DNA of 64,000 nucleotides from Membranipora membranacea (GCA_914767715.1 OU612065.1:39802001-39866000), one strand, 5' to 3'; numbered from the stretch's first letter, positions 1-12,200 are shown. Numbers and translations are program-made. Notes: generated by a model from the sequence alone, not told the origin.

Positions 1-101
1 GAATAAGACTATAAACATGGAAATCAAAACAAGAGTTGCATGCCCTTGTTTAGTTATTCCTGCATCCAAGCATAAAACTGCTAAAATTAATCCCCATAAT
101 T

Positions 102-220
102 GTCTACGGCCATATCACGTTGAAAACGCCAGTTCTCGTCCGATCACTGAAGCTAAGCAACGTCGAGCCCAGTTAGTACTTGGATGGGTGACCGCCTGGG
201 AATACTGGGTGCTGTAGACT
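102..220 (+). rRNA. 5S ribosomal RNA, array copy 1
   Basis: 119-nt gene for the RNA-polymerase-III-transcribed 5S component of the large ribosomal subunit. The 5' end GTCTACGGCCATATCACG and the 3' end GGGTGCTGTAGAC pair as helix I. Internal promoter elements are visible: box A around GAAGCTAAGC (149-158) and box C GGATGGGTGACCGCCTGGG (182-200). A TATA-like CTAAAATTA lies 13-21 nt upstream, and TTTT at the 3' end (220-223) followed by a second T-run serves as the Pol III stop. This is the consensus sequence of the array. Confidence 0.97.
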
Positions 221-235
221 TTTGATTCTTTTCCA
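220..235 (+). terminator. Pol III T-run terminator after 5S copy 1
   Basis: TTTT at 220-223 overlaps the 5S 3' end, with a second TTTT at 229-232 and a third a few bases later. Pol III ends on four or more T residues, and the same runs follow every copy. Variation is limited to ATTCTTTT versus ATTATTTT between the left and right blocks. Confidence 0.75.
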
Positions 236-329
236 CTTTTACAACCTAAAAACAACATGTTATATTCTTCGCTCTACCATCAATATGAGCTGCGTGAAGT
301 GAATTTTTGGGGATCAGCTCAGCACAACA

Positions 330-363
330 CCCCCCCCCCCCCTTCTTCGCCCCCCCCCCCCCC
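330..363 (+). repeat. Paired poly-C tract in the 5S spacer (representative copy)
   Basis: Two runs of about 9-14 C separated by TTCTTCG, about 110 nt downstream of the 5S gene. The same tract occurs in every unit (for example near 1690, 3047, 5761, 13835, 17904, 23328, 28745) with run lengths that vary from unit to unit. The - strand therefore carries G-runs that could fold as a G-quadruplex. Exact lengths may reflect homopolymer sequencing error. Confidence 0.9.
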
Positions 364-1462
364 AATTATTCCTAAACGACAGAATATGCAAGCTTGTGTA
401 TTGCGACGAAAAAGAAGACGAAAAGTGCAATTTTTGAGAAGATAAATTCAGGAAAATTCTGCGTTTTGTGTCAATCCCCATTTTAATTTGGCAGCAGCGA
501 TCCTTGAGAAGCTCAGCGTAGGGGATCGCTGGTACTATCAGAGGTTTGTCCCCCATGCCAAGAAGAGGATGCCGGAAAAGATGCTAGACCGGTGCTGCAT
601 TGCTATCACTTTTGGTCAATACTCCAGAAATGATAACCAGTAGGAGAGCTATCGAAATTGGAAAATTGCAGCAGCCATTATAGGCTATTGTTATTGACAA
701 CACAAATTATGACTTTTAGGCTGTAATCCTGATAATGGCTGGTGTTCACTAGTTAGGTTAAGTGTGTCGATGTGCACATAATTACCAAAATCCAGCCGCA
801 GACATCAGATTTTGCTAACTAAACAGGTATAGATTTCATAAAATCAGAATATCTGTGGCTGTACGATGGATCACACACGAGTGTCACATTGTAATTCCCT
901 TGGCCTACAGTCCAGTCTAGTGCTTAGATCACTGCTGGTACTGTCACAACCGAACAAAAGAGTAACTTACCAGAGCCCGCTACTTGCTGCCAGCTTATAA
1001 CTTGCGCTTTGAATCCTGCGCTGTGAGTGCAGCGTTTAGTCCGACAGAATGTTAAACAATGGAGCTAAGCGTGATGTCGCGTCAAGATGATTGTTGCCAC
1101 AGAGTTCATAGCATGCTACAAATTCTCCGCAAAAAGTCCAATGCCGTTAAAAGATGCTCGTATGAGCCATCAAACCGGGCAGCATGGTTGAAACCTGGCA
1201 GCCAAACCAACCAGTCCCTCCTCAAATAAAATCGAAAAGGTAAGTTGCATACTAACAATGTTATGGAAGAGAAATATATGTTCTATAATAGATGAAAGAT
1301 ATAATGAAGAAGGAGAACTATGATTCTGTTGTCAAATAGAGAAACAAGTTAAAATGTCTAGGAATAAGACTATAAACATGGAAATCAAAACAAGAGTTGC
1401 ATGCCCTTGTTTAGTTATTCCTGCATCCAAGCATAAAACTGCTAAAATTAATCCCCATAATT

Positions 1463-1581
1463 GTCTACGGCCATATCACGTTGAAAACGCCAGTTCTCGT
1501 CCGATCACTGAAGCTAAGCAACGTCGAGCCCAGTTAGTACTTGGATGGGTGACCGCCTGGGAATACTGGGTGCTGTAGACT
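1463..1581 (+). rRNA. 5S ribosomal RNA, array copy 2
   Basis: Identical over 119 nt to copy 1, 1361 bp downstream of it. The upstream region is complete here and shows TATA-like CTAAAATTA. Confidence 0.97.
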
Positions 1582-2819
1582 TTTGATTCTTTTCCACTTT
1601 TACAACATAAAAACAACATGTTATATTCTTCGCTCTACCATCAATATGAGCTGCGTGAAGTGAATTTTTGGGGATCAGCTCAGCACAACACCCCCCCCCC
1701 CCTTCTTCGCCCCCCCCCCCAATTATTCCTAAACGGCAGAATATGCAAGCTTGTGTATTGCGACGAAAAAGAAGACGAAAAGTGCAATTTTTGAGAAGAT
1801 AAATTCAGGAAAATTCTGCGTTTTGTGTCAATCCCCATTTTAATTTGGCAGCAGCGATCCTTGAGAAGCTCAGCGTAGGGGATCGCTGGTACTATCAGAG
1901 GTTTGTCCCCCATGCCAAGAAGAGGATGCCGGAAAAGATGCTAGACCGGTGCTGCATTGCTATCACTTTTGGTCAATACTCCAGAAATGATAACCAGTAG
2001 GAGAGCTATCGAAATTGGAAAATTGCAGCAGCCATTACAGGCTATTGTTATTGACAACACAAATTATGACTTTTAGGCTGTAATCCTGATAATGGCTGGT
2101 GTTCACTAGTTAGGTTAAGTGTGTCGATGTGCACATAATTACCAAAATCCAGCCGCAGACATCAGATTTTGCTAACTAAACAGGTATAGATTTCATAAAA
2201 TCAGAATATCTGTGGCTGTACGATGGATCACACACGAGTGTCACATTGTAATTCCCTTGGCCTACAGTCCAGTCTAGTGCTTAGATCACTGCTGGTACTG
2301 TCACAACCGAACAAAAGAGTAACTTACCAGAGCCCGCTACTTGCTGCCAGCTTATAACTTGCGCTTTGAATCCTGCGCTGTGAGTGCAGCGTTTAGTCCG
2401 ACAGAATGTTAAACAATGGAGCTAAGCGTGATGTCGCGTCAAGATGATTGTTGCCACAGAGTTCATAGCATGCTACAAATTCTCCGCAAAAAGTCCAATG
2501 CCGTTAAAAGATGCTCGTATGAGCCATCAAACCGGGCAGCATGGTTGAAACCTGGCAGCCAAGCCAACCAGTCCCTCCTCAAATAAAATCAAAAAGGTAA
2601 GTTGCATACTAACAATGTTATGGAAGAGAAATATATGTTCTATAATAGATGAAAGATATAATGAAGAAGGAGAACTATGATTCTGTTGTCAAATAGAGAA
2701 ACAAGTTAAAATGTCTAGGAATAAGACTATAAACATGGAAATCAAAACAAGAGTTGCATGCCCTTGTTTAGTTATTCCTGCATCCAAGCATAAAACTGCT
2801 AAAATTAATCCCCATAATT

Positions 2820-2938
2820 GTCTACGGCCATATCACGTTGAAAACGCCAGTTCTCGTCCGATCACTGAAGCTAAGCAACGTCGAGCCCAGTTAGTACTTG
2901 GATGGGTGACCGCCTGGGAATACTGGGTGCTGTAGACT
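2820..2938 (+). rRNA. 5S ribosomal RNA, array copy 3
   Basis: Identical to copy 1; unit step 1357 bp. Confidence 0.97.
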
Positions 2939-4180
2939 TTTGATTCTTTTCCACTTTTACAACATAAAAACAACATGTTATATTCTTCGCTCTACCATCA
3001 ATATGAGCTGCGTGAAGTGAATTTTTGGGGATCAGCTCAGCACAACACCCCCCCCCCCCCCCTTCTTCGCCCCCCCCCCCAATTATTCCTAAACGGCAGA
3101 ATATGCAAGCTTGTGTATTGCGACGAAAAAGAAGACGAAAAGTTCAATTTTTGAGAAGATAAATTCAGGAAAATTCTGCGTTTTGTGTCAATCCCCATTT
3201 TAATTTGGCAGCAGCGATCCTTGAGAAGCTCAGCGTAGGGGATCGCTGGTACTATCAGAGGTTTGTCCCCCATGCCAAGAAGAGGATGCCGGAAAAGATG
3301 CTAGACCGGTGCTGCATTGCTATCACTTTTGGTCAATACTCCAGAAATGATAACCAGTAGGAGAGCTATCGAAATTGGAAAATTGCAGCAGCCATTATAG
3401 GCTATTGTTATTGACAACACAAATTATGACTTTTAGGCTGTAATCCTGATAATGGCTGGTGTTCACTAGTTAGGTTAAGTGTGTCGATGTGCACATAATT
3501 ACCAAAATCCAGCCGCAGACATCAGATTTTGCTAACTAAACAGGTATAGATTTCATAAAATCAGAATATCTGTGGCTGTACGATGGATCACACACGAGTG
3601 TCACATTGTAATTCCCTTGGCCTACAGTCCAGTCTAGTGCTTAGATCACTGCTGGTACTGTCACAACCGAACAAAAGAGTAACTTACCAGAGCCCGCTAC
3701 TTGCTGCCAGCTTATAACTTGCGCTTTGAATCCTGCGCTGTGAGTGCAGCGTTTAGTCCGACAGAATGTTAAACAATGGAGCTAAGCGTGATGTCGCGTC
3801 AAGATCATTGTTGCCACAGAGTTCATAGCATGCTACAAATTCTCCGCAAAAAGTCCAATGCCGTTAAAAGATGCTCGTATGAGCCATCAAACCGGGCAGC
3901 ATGGTTGAAACCTGGCAGCCAAACCAACCAGTCCCTCCTCAAATAAAATCAAAAAGGTAAGTTGCATACTAACAATGTTATGGAAGAGAAATATATGTTC
4001 TATAATAGATGAAAGATATAATGAAGAAGGAGAACTATGATTCTGTTGTCAAATAGAGAAACAAGTTAAAATGTCTAGGAATAAGACTAATAAACATGGA
4101 AATCAAAACAAGAGTTGCATGCCCTTGTTTAGTTATTCCTGCATCCAAGCATAAAACTGCTACAATTAATCCCCATAATT

Positions 4181-4299
4181 GTCTACGGCCATATCACGTT
4201 GAAAACCCCAGTTCTCGTCCGATCACTGAAGCTAAGCAACGTCGAGCCCAGTTAGTACTTGGATGGGTGACCGCCTGGGAATACTGGGTGCTGTAGACT
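4181..4299 (+). rRNA. 5S ribosomal RNA, array copy 4 (one variant base)
   Basis: Same length as the consensus, with one change: GAAAACCCCAG instead of GAAAACGCCAG (G to C near 4207, in the helix II/loop B area). The upstream flank also has a private change (CTACAATTAA for CTAAAATTAA) and an extra A at 4089. Probably transcribable, but it could be a mildly decayed copy. Confidence 0.93.
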
Positions 4300-5534
4300 T
4301 TTGATTCTTTTCCACTTTTACAACATAAAAACAACATGTTATATTCTTCGCTCTACCATCAATATGAGCTGCGTGAAGTGAATTTTTGGGGATCAGCTCA
4401 GCACAACACCCCCCCCCCATTCTTCGCCCCCCCCCAATTATTCCTAAACGGCAGAATATGCAAGCTTGTGTATTGCGACGAAAAAGAAGACGAAAAGTGC
4501 AATTTTTGAGAAGATAAATTCAGGAAAATTCTGCGTTTTGTGTCAATCCCCATTTTAATTTGGCAGCAGCGATCCTTGAGAAGCTCAGCGTAGGGGATCG
4601 CTGGTACTATCAGAGGTTTGTCCCCCATGTCAAGAAGAGGATGCCGGAAAAGATGCTAGACCGGTGCTGCATTGCTATCACTTTTGGTCAATACTCCAGA
4701 AATGATAACCAGTAGGAGAGCTATCGAAATTGGAAAATTGCAGCAGCCATTATAGGCTATTGTTATTGACAACACAAATTATGACTTTTAGGCTGTAATC
4801 CTGATAATGGCTGGTGTTCACTAGTTAGGTTAAGTGTGTCGATGTGCACATAATTACCAAAATCCAGCCGCAGACATCAGATTTTGCTAACTAAACAGGT
4901 ATAGATTTCATAAAATCAGAATATCTGTGGCTGTACGATGGATCACACACGAGTGTCACATTGTAATTCCCTTGGCCTACAGTCCAGTCTAGTGCTTAGA
5001 TCACTGCTGGTACTGTCACAACCGAACAAAAGAGTAACTTACCAGAGCCCGCTACTTGCTGCCAGCTTATAACTTGCGCTTTGAATCCTGCGCTGTGAGT
5101 GCAGCGTTTAGTCCGACAGAATGTTAAACAATGGAGCTAAGCGTGATGTCGCGTCAAGATGATTGTTGCCACAGAGTTCATAGCATGCTACAAATTCTCC
5201 GCAAAAAGTCCAATGCCGTTAAAAGATGCTCGTATGAGCCATCAAACCGGGCAGCATGGTTGAAACCTGGCAGCCAAACCAACCAGTCCCTCCTCAAATA
5301 AAATCAAAAAGGTAAGTTGCATACTAACAATGTTATGGAAGAGAAATATATGTTCTATAATAGATGAAAGATATAATGAAGAAGGAGAACTATGATTCTG
5401 TTGTCAAATAGAGAAACAAGTTAAAATGTCTAGGAATAAGACTATAAACATGGAAATCAAAACAAGAGTTGCATGCCCTTGTTTAGTTATTCCTGCATCC
5501 AAGCATAAAACTGCTAAAATTAATCCCCATAATT

Positions 5535-5653
5535 GTCTACGGCCATATCACGTTGAAAACGCCAGTTCTCGTCCGATCACTGAAGCTAAGCAACGTCGAG
5601 CCCAGTTAGTACTTGGATGGGTGACCGCCTGGGAATACTGGGTGCTGTAGACT
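5535..5653 (+). rRNA. 5S ribosomal RNA, array copy 5
   Basis: Identical to copy 1; unit step 1354 bp. Confidence 0.97.
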
Positions 5654-6894
5654 TTTGATTCTTTTCCACTTTTACAACATAAAAACAACATGTTATATTC
5701 TTCGCTCTACCATCAATATGAGCTGCGTGAAGTGAATTTTTGGGGATCAGCTCAGCACAACACCCCCCCCCCCCTTCTTCGCCCCCCCCCCCCCCAATTA
5801 TTCCTAAACGGCAGAATATGCAAGCTTGTGTATTGCGACGAAAAAGAAGACGAAAAGTGCAATTTTTGAGAAGATAAATTCAGGAAAATTCTGCGTTTTG
5901 TGTCAATCCCCATTTTAATTTGGCAGCAGCGATCCTTGAGAAGCTCAGCGTAGGGGATCGCTGGTACTATCAGAGGTTTGTCCCCCATGCCAAGAAGAGG
6001 ATGCCGGAAAAGATGCTAGACCGGTGCTGCATTGCTATCACTTTTGGTCAATACTCCAGAAATGATAACCAGTAGGAGAGCTATCGAAATTGGAAAATTG
6101 CAGCAGCCATTATAGGCTATTGTTATTGACAACACAAATTATGACTTTTAGGCTGTAATCCTGATAATGGCTGGTGTTCACTAGTTAGGTTAAGTGTGTC
6201 GATGTGCACATAATTACCAAAATCCAGCCGCAGACATCAGATTTTGCTAACTAAACAGGTATAGATTTCATAAAATCAGAATATCTGTGGCTGTACGATG
6301 GATCACACACGAGTGTCACATTGTAATTCCCTTGGCCTACAGTCCAGTCTAGTGCTTAGATCACTGCTGGTACTGTCACAACCGAACAAAAGAGTAACTT
6401 ACCAGAGCCCGCTACTTGCTGCCAGCTTATAACTTGCGCTTTTAATCCTGCGCTGCGAGTGCAGCGTTTAGTCCGACAGAATGTTAAACAATGGAGCTAA
6501 GCGTGATGTCGCGTCAAGATGATTGTTGCCACAGAGTTCATAGCATGCTACAAATTCTCCGCAAAAAGTCCAATGCCGTTAAAAGATGCTCGTATGAGCC
6601 ATCAAACCGGGCAGCATGGTTGAAACCTGGCAGCCAAACCAACCAGTCCCTCCTCAAATAAAATCAAAAAGGTAAGTTGCATACTAACAATGTTATGGAA
6701 GAGAAATATATGTTCTATAATAGATGAAAGATATAATGAAGAAGGAGAACTATGATTCTGTTGTCAAATAGAGAAACAAGTTAAAATGTCTAGGAATAAG
6801 ACTATAAACATGGAAATCAAAACAAGAGTTGCATGCCCTTGTTTAGTTATTCCTGCATCCAAGCATAAAACTGCTAAAATTAATCCCCATAATT

Positions 6895-7013
6895 GTCTAC
6901 GGCCATATCACGTTGAAAACGCCAGTTCTCGTCCGATCACTGAAGCTAAGCAACGTCGAGCCCAGTTAGTACTTGGATGGGTGACCGCCTGGGAATACTG
7001 GGTGCTGTAGACT
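6895..7013 (+). rRNA. 5S ribosomal RNA, array copy 6
   Basis: Identical to copy 1. Its downstream spacer is interrupted by the LINE about 556 nt after the 3' end of the gene. Confidence 0.97.
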
Positions 7014-7568
7014 TTTGATTCTTTTCCACTTTTACAACATAAAAACAACATGTTATATTCTTCGCTCTACCATCAATATGAGCTGCGTGAAGTGAATTTT
7101 TGGGGATCAGCTCAGCACAACACCCCCCCCCCCTTCTTCGCCCCCCCCCCCAATTATTCCTAAACGGCAGAATATGCAAGCTTGTGTATTGCGACGAAAA
7201 AGAAGACGAAAAGTTCAATTTTTGAGAAGATAAATTCAGGAAAATTCTGCGTTTTGTGTCAATCCCCATTTTAATTTGGCAGCAGCGATCCTTGAGAAGC
7301 TCAGCGTAGGGGATCGCTGGTACTATCAGAGGTTTGTCCCCCATGCCAAGAAGAGGATGCCGGAAAAGATGCTAGACCGGTGCTGCATTGCTATCACTTT
7401 TGGTCAATACTCCAGAAATGATAACCAGTAGGAGAGCTATCGAAATTGGAAAATTGCAGCAGCCATTATAGGCTATTGTTATTGACAACACAAATTATGA
7501 CTTTTAGGCTGTAATCCTGATAATGGCTGGTGTTCACTAGTTAGGTTAAGTGTGTCGATGTGCACATA

Positions 7569-7579
7569 ATTTCCAAAAT
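7569..7579. repeat. Target-site duplication, left copy
   Basis: ATTTCCAAAAT at the left junction corresponds to ATTACCAAAAT at the right junction and in intact spacers (one mismatch). Removing the element plus one 11-bp copy leaves a 1356-bp step between 5S copies 6 and 7, which matches the normal unit length. Confidence 0.85.
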
Positions 7580-8053
7580 TATTGCACATATTTTGCTTGG
7601 CTCATTACCCTGTATTACTTGAACGCGCGAGAAGCACCAGCCCCGGCAGAAATCATCACACGATTTCTGGCCGGCGGGGAAAGGATCATCTTTGACTTTT
7701 CTGATTCAGCAGATCAAGGTAACAATTTAATTCAACTTTATCTTGTGATTAATTCTCTTGGAATAATTTAATAATTTGAATCCTCAGCTTTCACTTGGCT
7801 TTTGGAGTGGCACACTCCTCATCACTTGTATTGAGCGGTAATTTCACAGCTTTTTTTCACTCCCTCTGTTTTGGCGGGAAATTTTCTTCGTGCAATTTGC
7901 ATTTAGCTCTTGCAGCACACATTTGGCCTAGTTTAGGCACTCCTCTTTTTTTCACTCCCTCCATTTTGGCGGGAAATTTTCTTCGTGCAATTTGCACAAA
8001 GCTCTTGCAGCTTATATTTGGCCTAGTTTAGGCACTTCTCTTTTTTTCCCATC
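7580..8053 (+). promoter_or_regulatory. LINE 5' UTR and probable internal promoter region
   Basis: 474 nt before ORF1. It contains a GC-rich hairpin (CCCCGGCAGAAATC at 7641-7654 against GATTTCTGGCCGGCGGGG at 7662-7679) and then a 95-bp tandem duplication. Such 5' UTRs usually carry the element's own promoter; no TATA box is obvious. ORFs read through it are T-rich and do not look coding. Confidence 0.6.
7851..8040 (+). repeat. 95-bp tandem duplication in the LINE 5' UTR
   Basis: Two adjacent 95-bp monomers start at 7851 and 7946, each beginning TTTTTTTCACTCCCTC and containing TTGGCGGGAAATTTTCTTCG. A third T-run starts at 8041 where the next monomer would begin. Monomeric 5' UTR repeats are known in several LINE lineages, where promoter activity scales with monomer number. 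Confidence 0.9.
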
Positions 8054-9133
8054 ATGATTCTTTCTGCTGTCATCCAAAAGAGCTGCAAGTCTACTGATTT
8101 GGTATCACTTTTTTTTGCTGATCTAAAAAAGTACACGCCTCTCTCCAAAGTTAAGTCTGCCGTTCCCATTGGGGATGGCATTGAAGTTAGTTTTATTGAT
8201 CAGACCAGTTTGTCGGAATTCCTTGCAAGTGCTCCTGTTGAGTGGAATATACGTTCAAAGCTCAAGAAGGAGCTGCTCCTAACCATTTCCCCTCAGTTTG
8301 GAGAGGGTCACTCTTTGGTCCCTGATGAGGCTATGTGGGCAGCTATGTCCACATACGGCAAAGTTTTAAAGGGTAGACGGATGAGGTTCAAAGAGCTCCC
8401 AACCATTGAGAATGGTGTGAGACAGTTTGTCATAGAGCCCAAGAAGGGGTTAATCATTCCAGGGTCGGTCAGGTTTAACAAATCAGGGTTCAGGATCGCG
8501 TATCGAGACCAGGTCAGAACTTGCTTCAAGTGCCATTCCACAGCCCATATTGCTAGGGACTGTCCCTTTGACTATTGTACCATTTGCCATCTGACTGGCC
8601 ACACTAACGAGGAGTGCGATAGAGTAAAGGTGTGTAGTATTTGCAAGCAAAAGGGTCATAGCTACGACCTTTGTGATCTTTTGGACAAAGACAGTACAGT
8701 TGCTTTAAACAAAACATGGACTAAAAAAGACTCAAGTAAACAAAATCTTCCGGCCATCGGCCATATGACACCTTTAACCAGGAAGTATTTCGATTCTAAC
8801 CCTAACTCCAAATCTAAAGATAACTCTAGTACTAACCCACAACCAACGGATTCGAGATCAGATTCACCACCCAAACCCAACGTATGGGCAAGCCCGGCAG
8901 CCGCCACCTCCATCTCCCAGTCCCAGTCGATTGAGTCCACCCAGGCAGCAGGGACAGAGGAAGTTGCCCTCTCTTCTGATGAGTCTTTCGAAAATGATTC
9001 TTTGCAGATTGACGTAGATAGCGATAACATCACTAACAACAATGCCAAAAGGACATCCTCTGTTCTGGATGGGGAGGGGGAAAAGGGGGTCACAGAACTA
9101 AAGAAAAAGCCAAACGTGGCGACAGATGACTGA
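8054..9133 (+). CDS. LINE ORF1: nucleic-acid-binding protein with three CCHC zinc knuckles
   Basis: 359 aa. LINE ORF1 proteins bind the element RNA and help form the ribonucleoprotein used for target-primed reverse transcription. The N-terminal 150 residues contain an RRM-like hydrophobic pattern that I cannot assign firmly. Three CX2CX4HX4C knuckles follow at about residues 157-170 (CFKCHSTAHIARDC), 175-188 (CTICHLTGHTNEEC) and 194-207 (CSICKQKGHSYDLC). The C-terminal third is Ser/Asp/Asn-rich and looks disordered. The frame is open throughout. The start ATG lies just after the 5' UTR T-run and gives the longest frame. ORF2 begins about 130 nt after the stop. Confidence 0.9.
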   Translation: MILSAVIQKSCKSTDLVSLFFADLKKYTPLSKVKSAVPIGDGIEVSFIDQTSLSEFLASAPVEWNIRSKLKKELLLTISPQFGEGHSLVPDEAMWAAMSTYGKVLKGRRMRFKELPTIENGVRQFVIEPKKGLIIPGSVRFNKSGFRIAYRDQVRTCFKCHSTAHIARDCPFDYCTICHLTGHTNEECDRVKVCSICKQKGHSYDLCDLLDKDSTVALNKTWTKKDSSKQNLPAIGHMTPLTRKYFDSNPNSKSKDNSSTNPQPTDSRSDSPPKPNVWASPAAATSISQSQSIESTQAAGTEEVALSSDESFENDSLQIDVDSDNITNNNAKRTSSVLDGEGEKGVTELKKKPNVATDD

Positions 9134-9262
9134 AATTTTTTTTTTCCCAGTCCACCCTCCACTTAAAAAACCCCTCAGAGCTCCCTTTTTTTTTTCATGA
9201 GTTTTCTCCTCATCCTTCTTTTAAGCTTTCATAAACTAAACAACTCCTTCTTAAATCTATCT

Positions 9263-12200
9263 ATGGCCGAGGTACTTAGAGTATCCTCTTTAAATGTTCG
9301 AGGCATAGCAGAATTTAAAAAAAGACAAAAAGCAATATCTATTCTCGAAAAACTTAACTCTGATATCTTTTTAATTCAAGAGACTCATTTAGAAACCTGT
9401 AGAGAATGGAAAGGTAAATCTTTCTTTAACTTTCTCACTTCACGTTCTGCCGGGGTGGCGATCCTTTTTAAACCCAATTTTTCAGGCGTCATAGACAATT
9501 TTTTTTCCAATAATGACGGCCGAATCTGCTACGTAGACTTTTCTTTTGACAACAAACAAATCAGAGTTATCTGTGTTTACGCACCAAATATACCAGCGGA
9601 CAGGAAGATTTTTTTTTCAACTACACTTCCACCTTTTTTTTCTTCGTCCAAAATGAACATCATTGCTGGGGATATGAACTGCGTGAGCTCAATTCATTAC
9701 GACACCTTGGGTCATACCAGAGGAGAGGTCCTGGTAGGCTCTTCTGAGTTAGAATCGCTAGTTATATCTTTCGGTTGCTCTGATCCATATAGAAGACCAC
9801 CAGGAGCTTTAAAAAACGAATTTACCTGGTTTTCGGGTAGTGCTGCGTCAGCCAGCAGACTCGACAAATTTTTTGTTCCCAGAGATTGTGCCTCTTCTAT
9901 TAAATCTGAATTTTTTCCATATTCCGATCATAAAATCCTACACTGTTCCATCAAAATCAATACAAGCACAATTGCCCCTGGTAAATCCTTTTGGAAACTT
10001 AATAATTCAATACTACAAGATGATGTTTACATTGACTTAATTAAAAACCTAATAGAGGATTGCAGATCACTACGCCTCGCTTTTAAAACAGTCGGGGAAT
10101 GGTGGGACGACATTAAAGAAAGAATTAAAAAGGTAACAATTAAACACTGCGCTTTCAGAAAGCGAGAGCGCCATGAAATGGAAGACGATTTAAAAAATAA
10201 ATTAGAAATGGAAACCGATCTGAACGAAATAATACACCTTAAAAGAGAACTGGAAGAACTTTATGACGAGAAATTAAAATCTCTTTTTGTAAGATCCAGG
10301 ATAGAGGCAGACTTGCATGACGAAAAGTGCTCCTCTTTTTTCTACGAGAGACTTAAAGAAAGACAAGTTAAAAAAGATATTAAAAAAATAACCGACCCGC
10401 ATACCAATCTAAAGTTCACAGATAATACCAATATCACCAGAGTTTTTGAATCTTTCTATAAAGATTTATACACCACTAAACAATGCAATCCACATTTTCA
10501 AACTCAGATCCTGCACCGAGTGTCACCTAAAGGGCAGGAAAATAACGAGTTTGCTATAAATAGGGAAACGTTAAAACACATAGTCTCGTCAATGAAAAAT
10601 AATAAAACTCCAGGCATGGACGGTTTAACGGCAGAATTTTACAAATTTTTTTTTGATGACATACAGGACATATTAGTTGAAGTCTATACTGAAATAAACA
10701 CCAAAAATACAGTTCCTAAGTCTATGACGAAGGCAGTAACCACTGTGATTCCAAAAAAATCAAACTGTGAAACACCAGCAGACTATAGACCAATCACACT
10801 ATTAAACATTGATTATAAAATTCTCACCAAATACCTGAACAAAGTATATTTTTCTGAATTCCTAAAATCTAATATTTCATCAGAGCAGCTTTGCGCAGTT
10901 CCTGAGAGGAACATTCATAATGGGAACATCTTCATAAGGGATGTCATCACCTTCTGTAAAAATAAAAACCAAGCTGGGATCCTTATGTCTCTAGACCAGA
11001 AGAAAGCCTTTGATCTAGTAGACAGGGACTTTCTTTTCAGGGTCATGAAGGGCTTCAACTTCAATACTGAAGTCCTTAAAATGGTTAGAACACTTTACCA
11101 GAATACTACCACCTCTGTGCAAATAAATGGCCACCTTTCTGAAGACATTAAACTACAGAGAGGGGTAAGACAAGGGTGCCCACTTTCACCATCTCTGTAC
11201 GTTATTTATGTAGAGTCTTTTCTTTTATATATACACAGCCAAGCTGCCTTCAGGGGTATCCCTTTAACCACAAACAAAGTAGCTAAAGTTACCGCCTATG
11301 CAGACGATCTTCTTTTTTTTTGCCAAGATAACGCCGATGTAGAATATATTTTTTTTCTTTTTTTGATCACATCCGGCAGGCTACAGGCAGCGAGTTAAAT
11401 AGAGCCAAAACTCAGCTTTTGGCTTTGGGTACAGCAGAACTAACCAACGAGTACGCTGTCGATGAGATAAAAGTGTGTGGAATCATTTTTAAAGATACCG
11501 ACGGCCAAGAAATGGAAAGAATTAATATGTTAGAATGCATCCGAAAGTTAAAAAGTAAAATAAACTTCTTTCAGACTATTCCCTGTACCATCAAAGGGAA
11601 AGTCATAATAGTTAATACAATATTGTACCCAATAATATTTTACATGGCACACACCTTTTTACCCAGTGCAATACACACAGCCCTCATGAAAAAGCTTGCC
11701 TTTTCTCTGATCTACGGAGAAGGAAAAACAGAATTAATTAAAAGACAATTCATAGAGCTGGCAAAAGAAAAAGGAGGCATGGGCTTATATGAACTGAAAT
11801 CCTACTGTGAGGCAACTTACCTACAGGATAACCTATGCCTACCTGTACAAGAGTCCTTCGAACACCAAAGACTTGATCTTTTTTTGTATTTTTTCTCTTT
11901 CTGGACAAGAAATCTGTTTCCACATACATATACTAAAAACAGTGCACACTGCTTCAAACTTCTGGACCAATATAAAAAAGCACAAACTGTACTAGCTAAA
12001 ATAGACGAAAAATCTAAAGACATTCTTAAAATAAGCCTTGTGTCAACCAATCAACTTTATCAATTTATCATAGAAGAGGGTGATCTCTTACCCATTAAAA
12101 TTCATACAAACCGAGAGTTAAATGAAATTGAGAAAACCCGATTAATTAAGATACGGAACAATTATAAAGTGTCATCACAAAATTCCAGCTTTATGTGGAA

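Larger units (their letters stand above)
1..7568 (+). repeat. 5S rDNA tandem array, left block (5S copies 1-6)
   Basis: Head-to-tail units of about 1354-1361 bp, each with one 5S gene and about 1.24 kb of spacer. The window starts inside a unit, so the array probably continues to the left. Units here share diagnostic spacer bases that differ from most units to the right of the LINE: ACTATGATTCTG instead of ACTACGATTTTG, AGATGCTCGTATGAG instead of AGATGCTTGTATGAG, TTGGTCAATACTCC instead of TTGGACAATACTCC, and ACTATAAACATGG instead of ACTATAAAAATGG. Apart from the 5S gene I recognise no other RNA gene in the spacer. Short ORFs recur in every unit only because the units are near-identical. Confidence 0.95.

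Noticed and set aside
1250-1350. U1, U2, U5 or U6 snRNA in the 5S spacer
   Set aside because: No U2 branch-binding sequence, no U5 loop, no ACAGAGA, and the only ACTTACC (near 966) is not followed by a U1-like fold.
5752-5988. 75-80-codon ORF on the - strand of every spacer
   Set aside because: Runs into the variable poly-C tract, changes frame with its length, and has no recognisable domain or codon bias.
6946-7344. 132-codon - strand ORF
   Set aside because: Chance fusion of two spacer frames through one particular poly-C length; antisense to 5S.
8662-9162. Antisense ORF of 166 codons over LINE ORF1
   Set aside because: Shadow of the Ser/Asp-rich ORF1 tail; no independent support.
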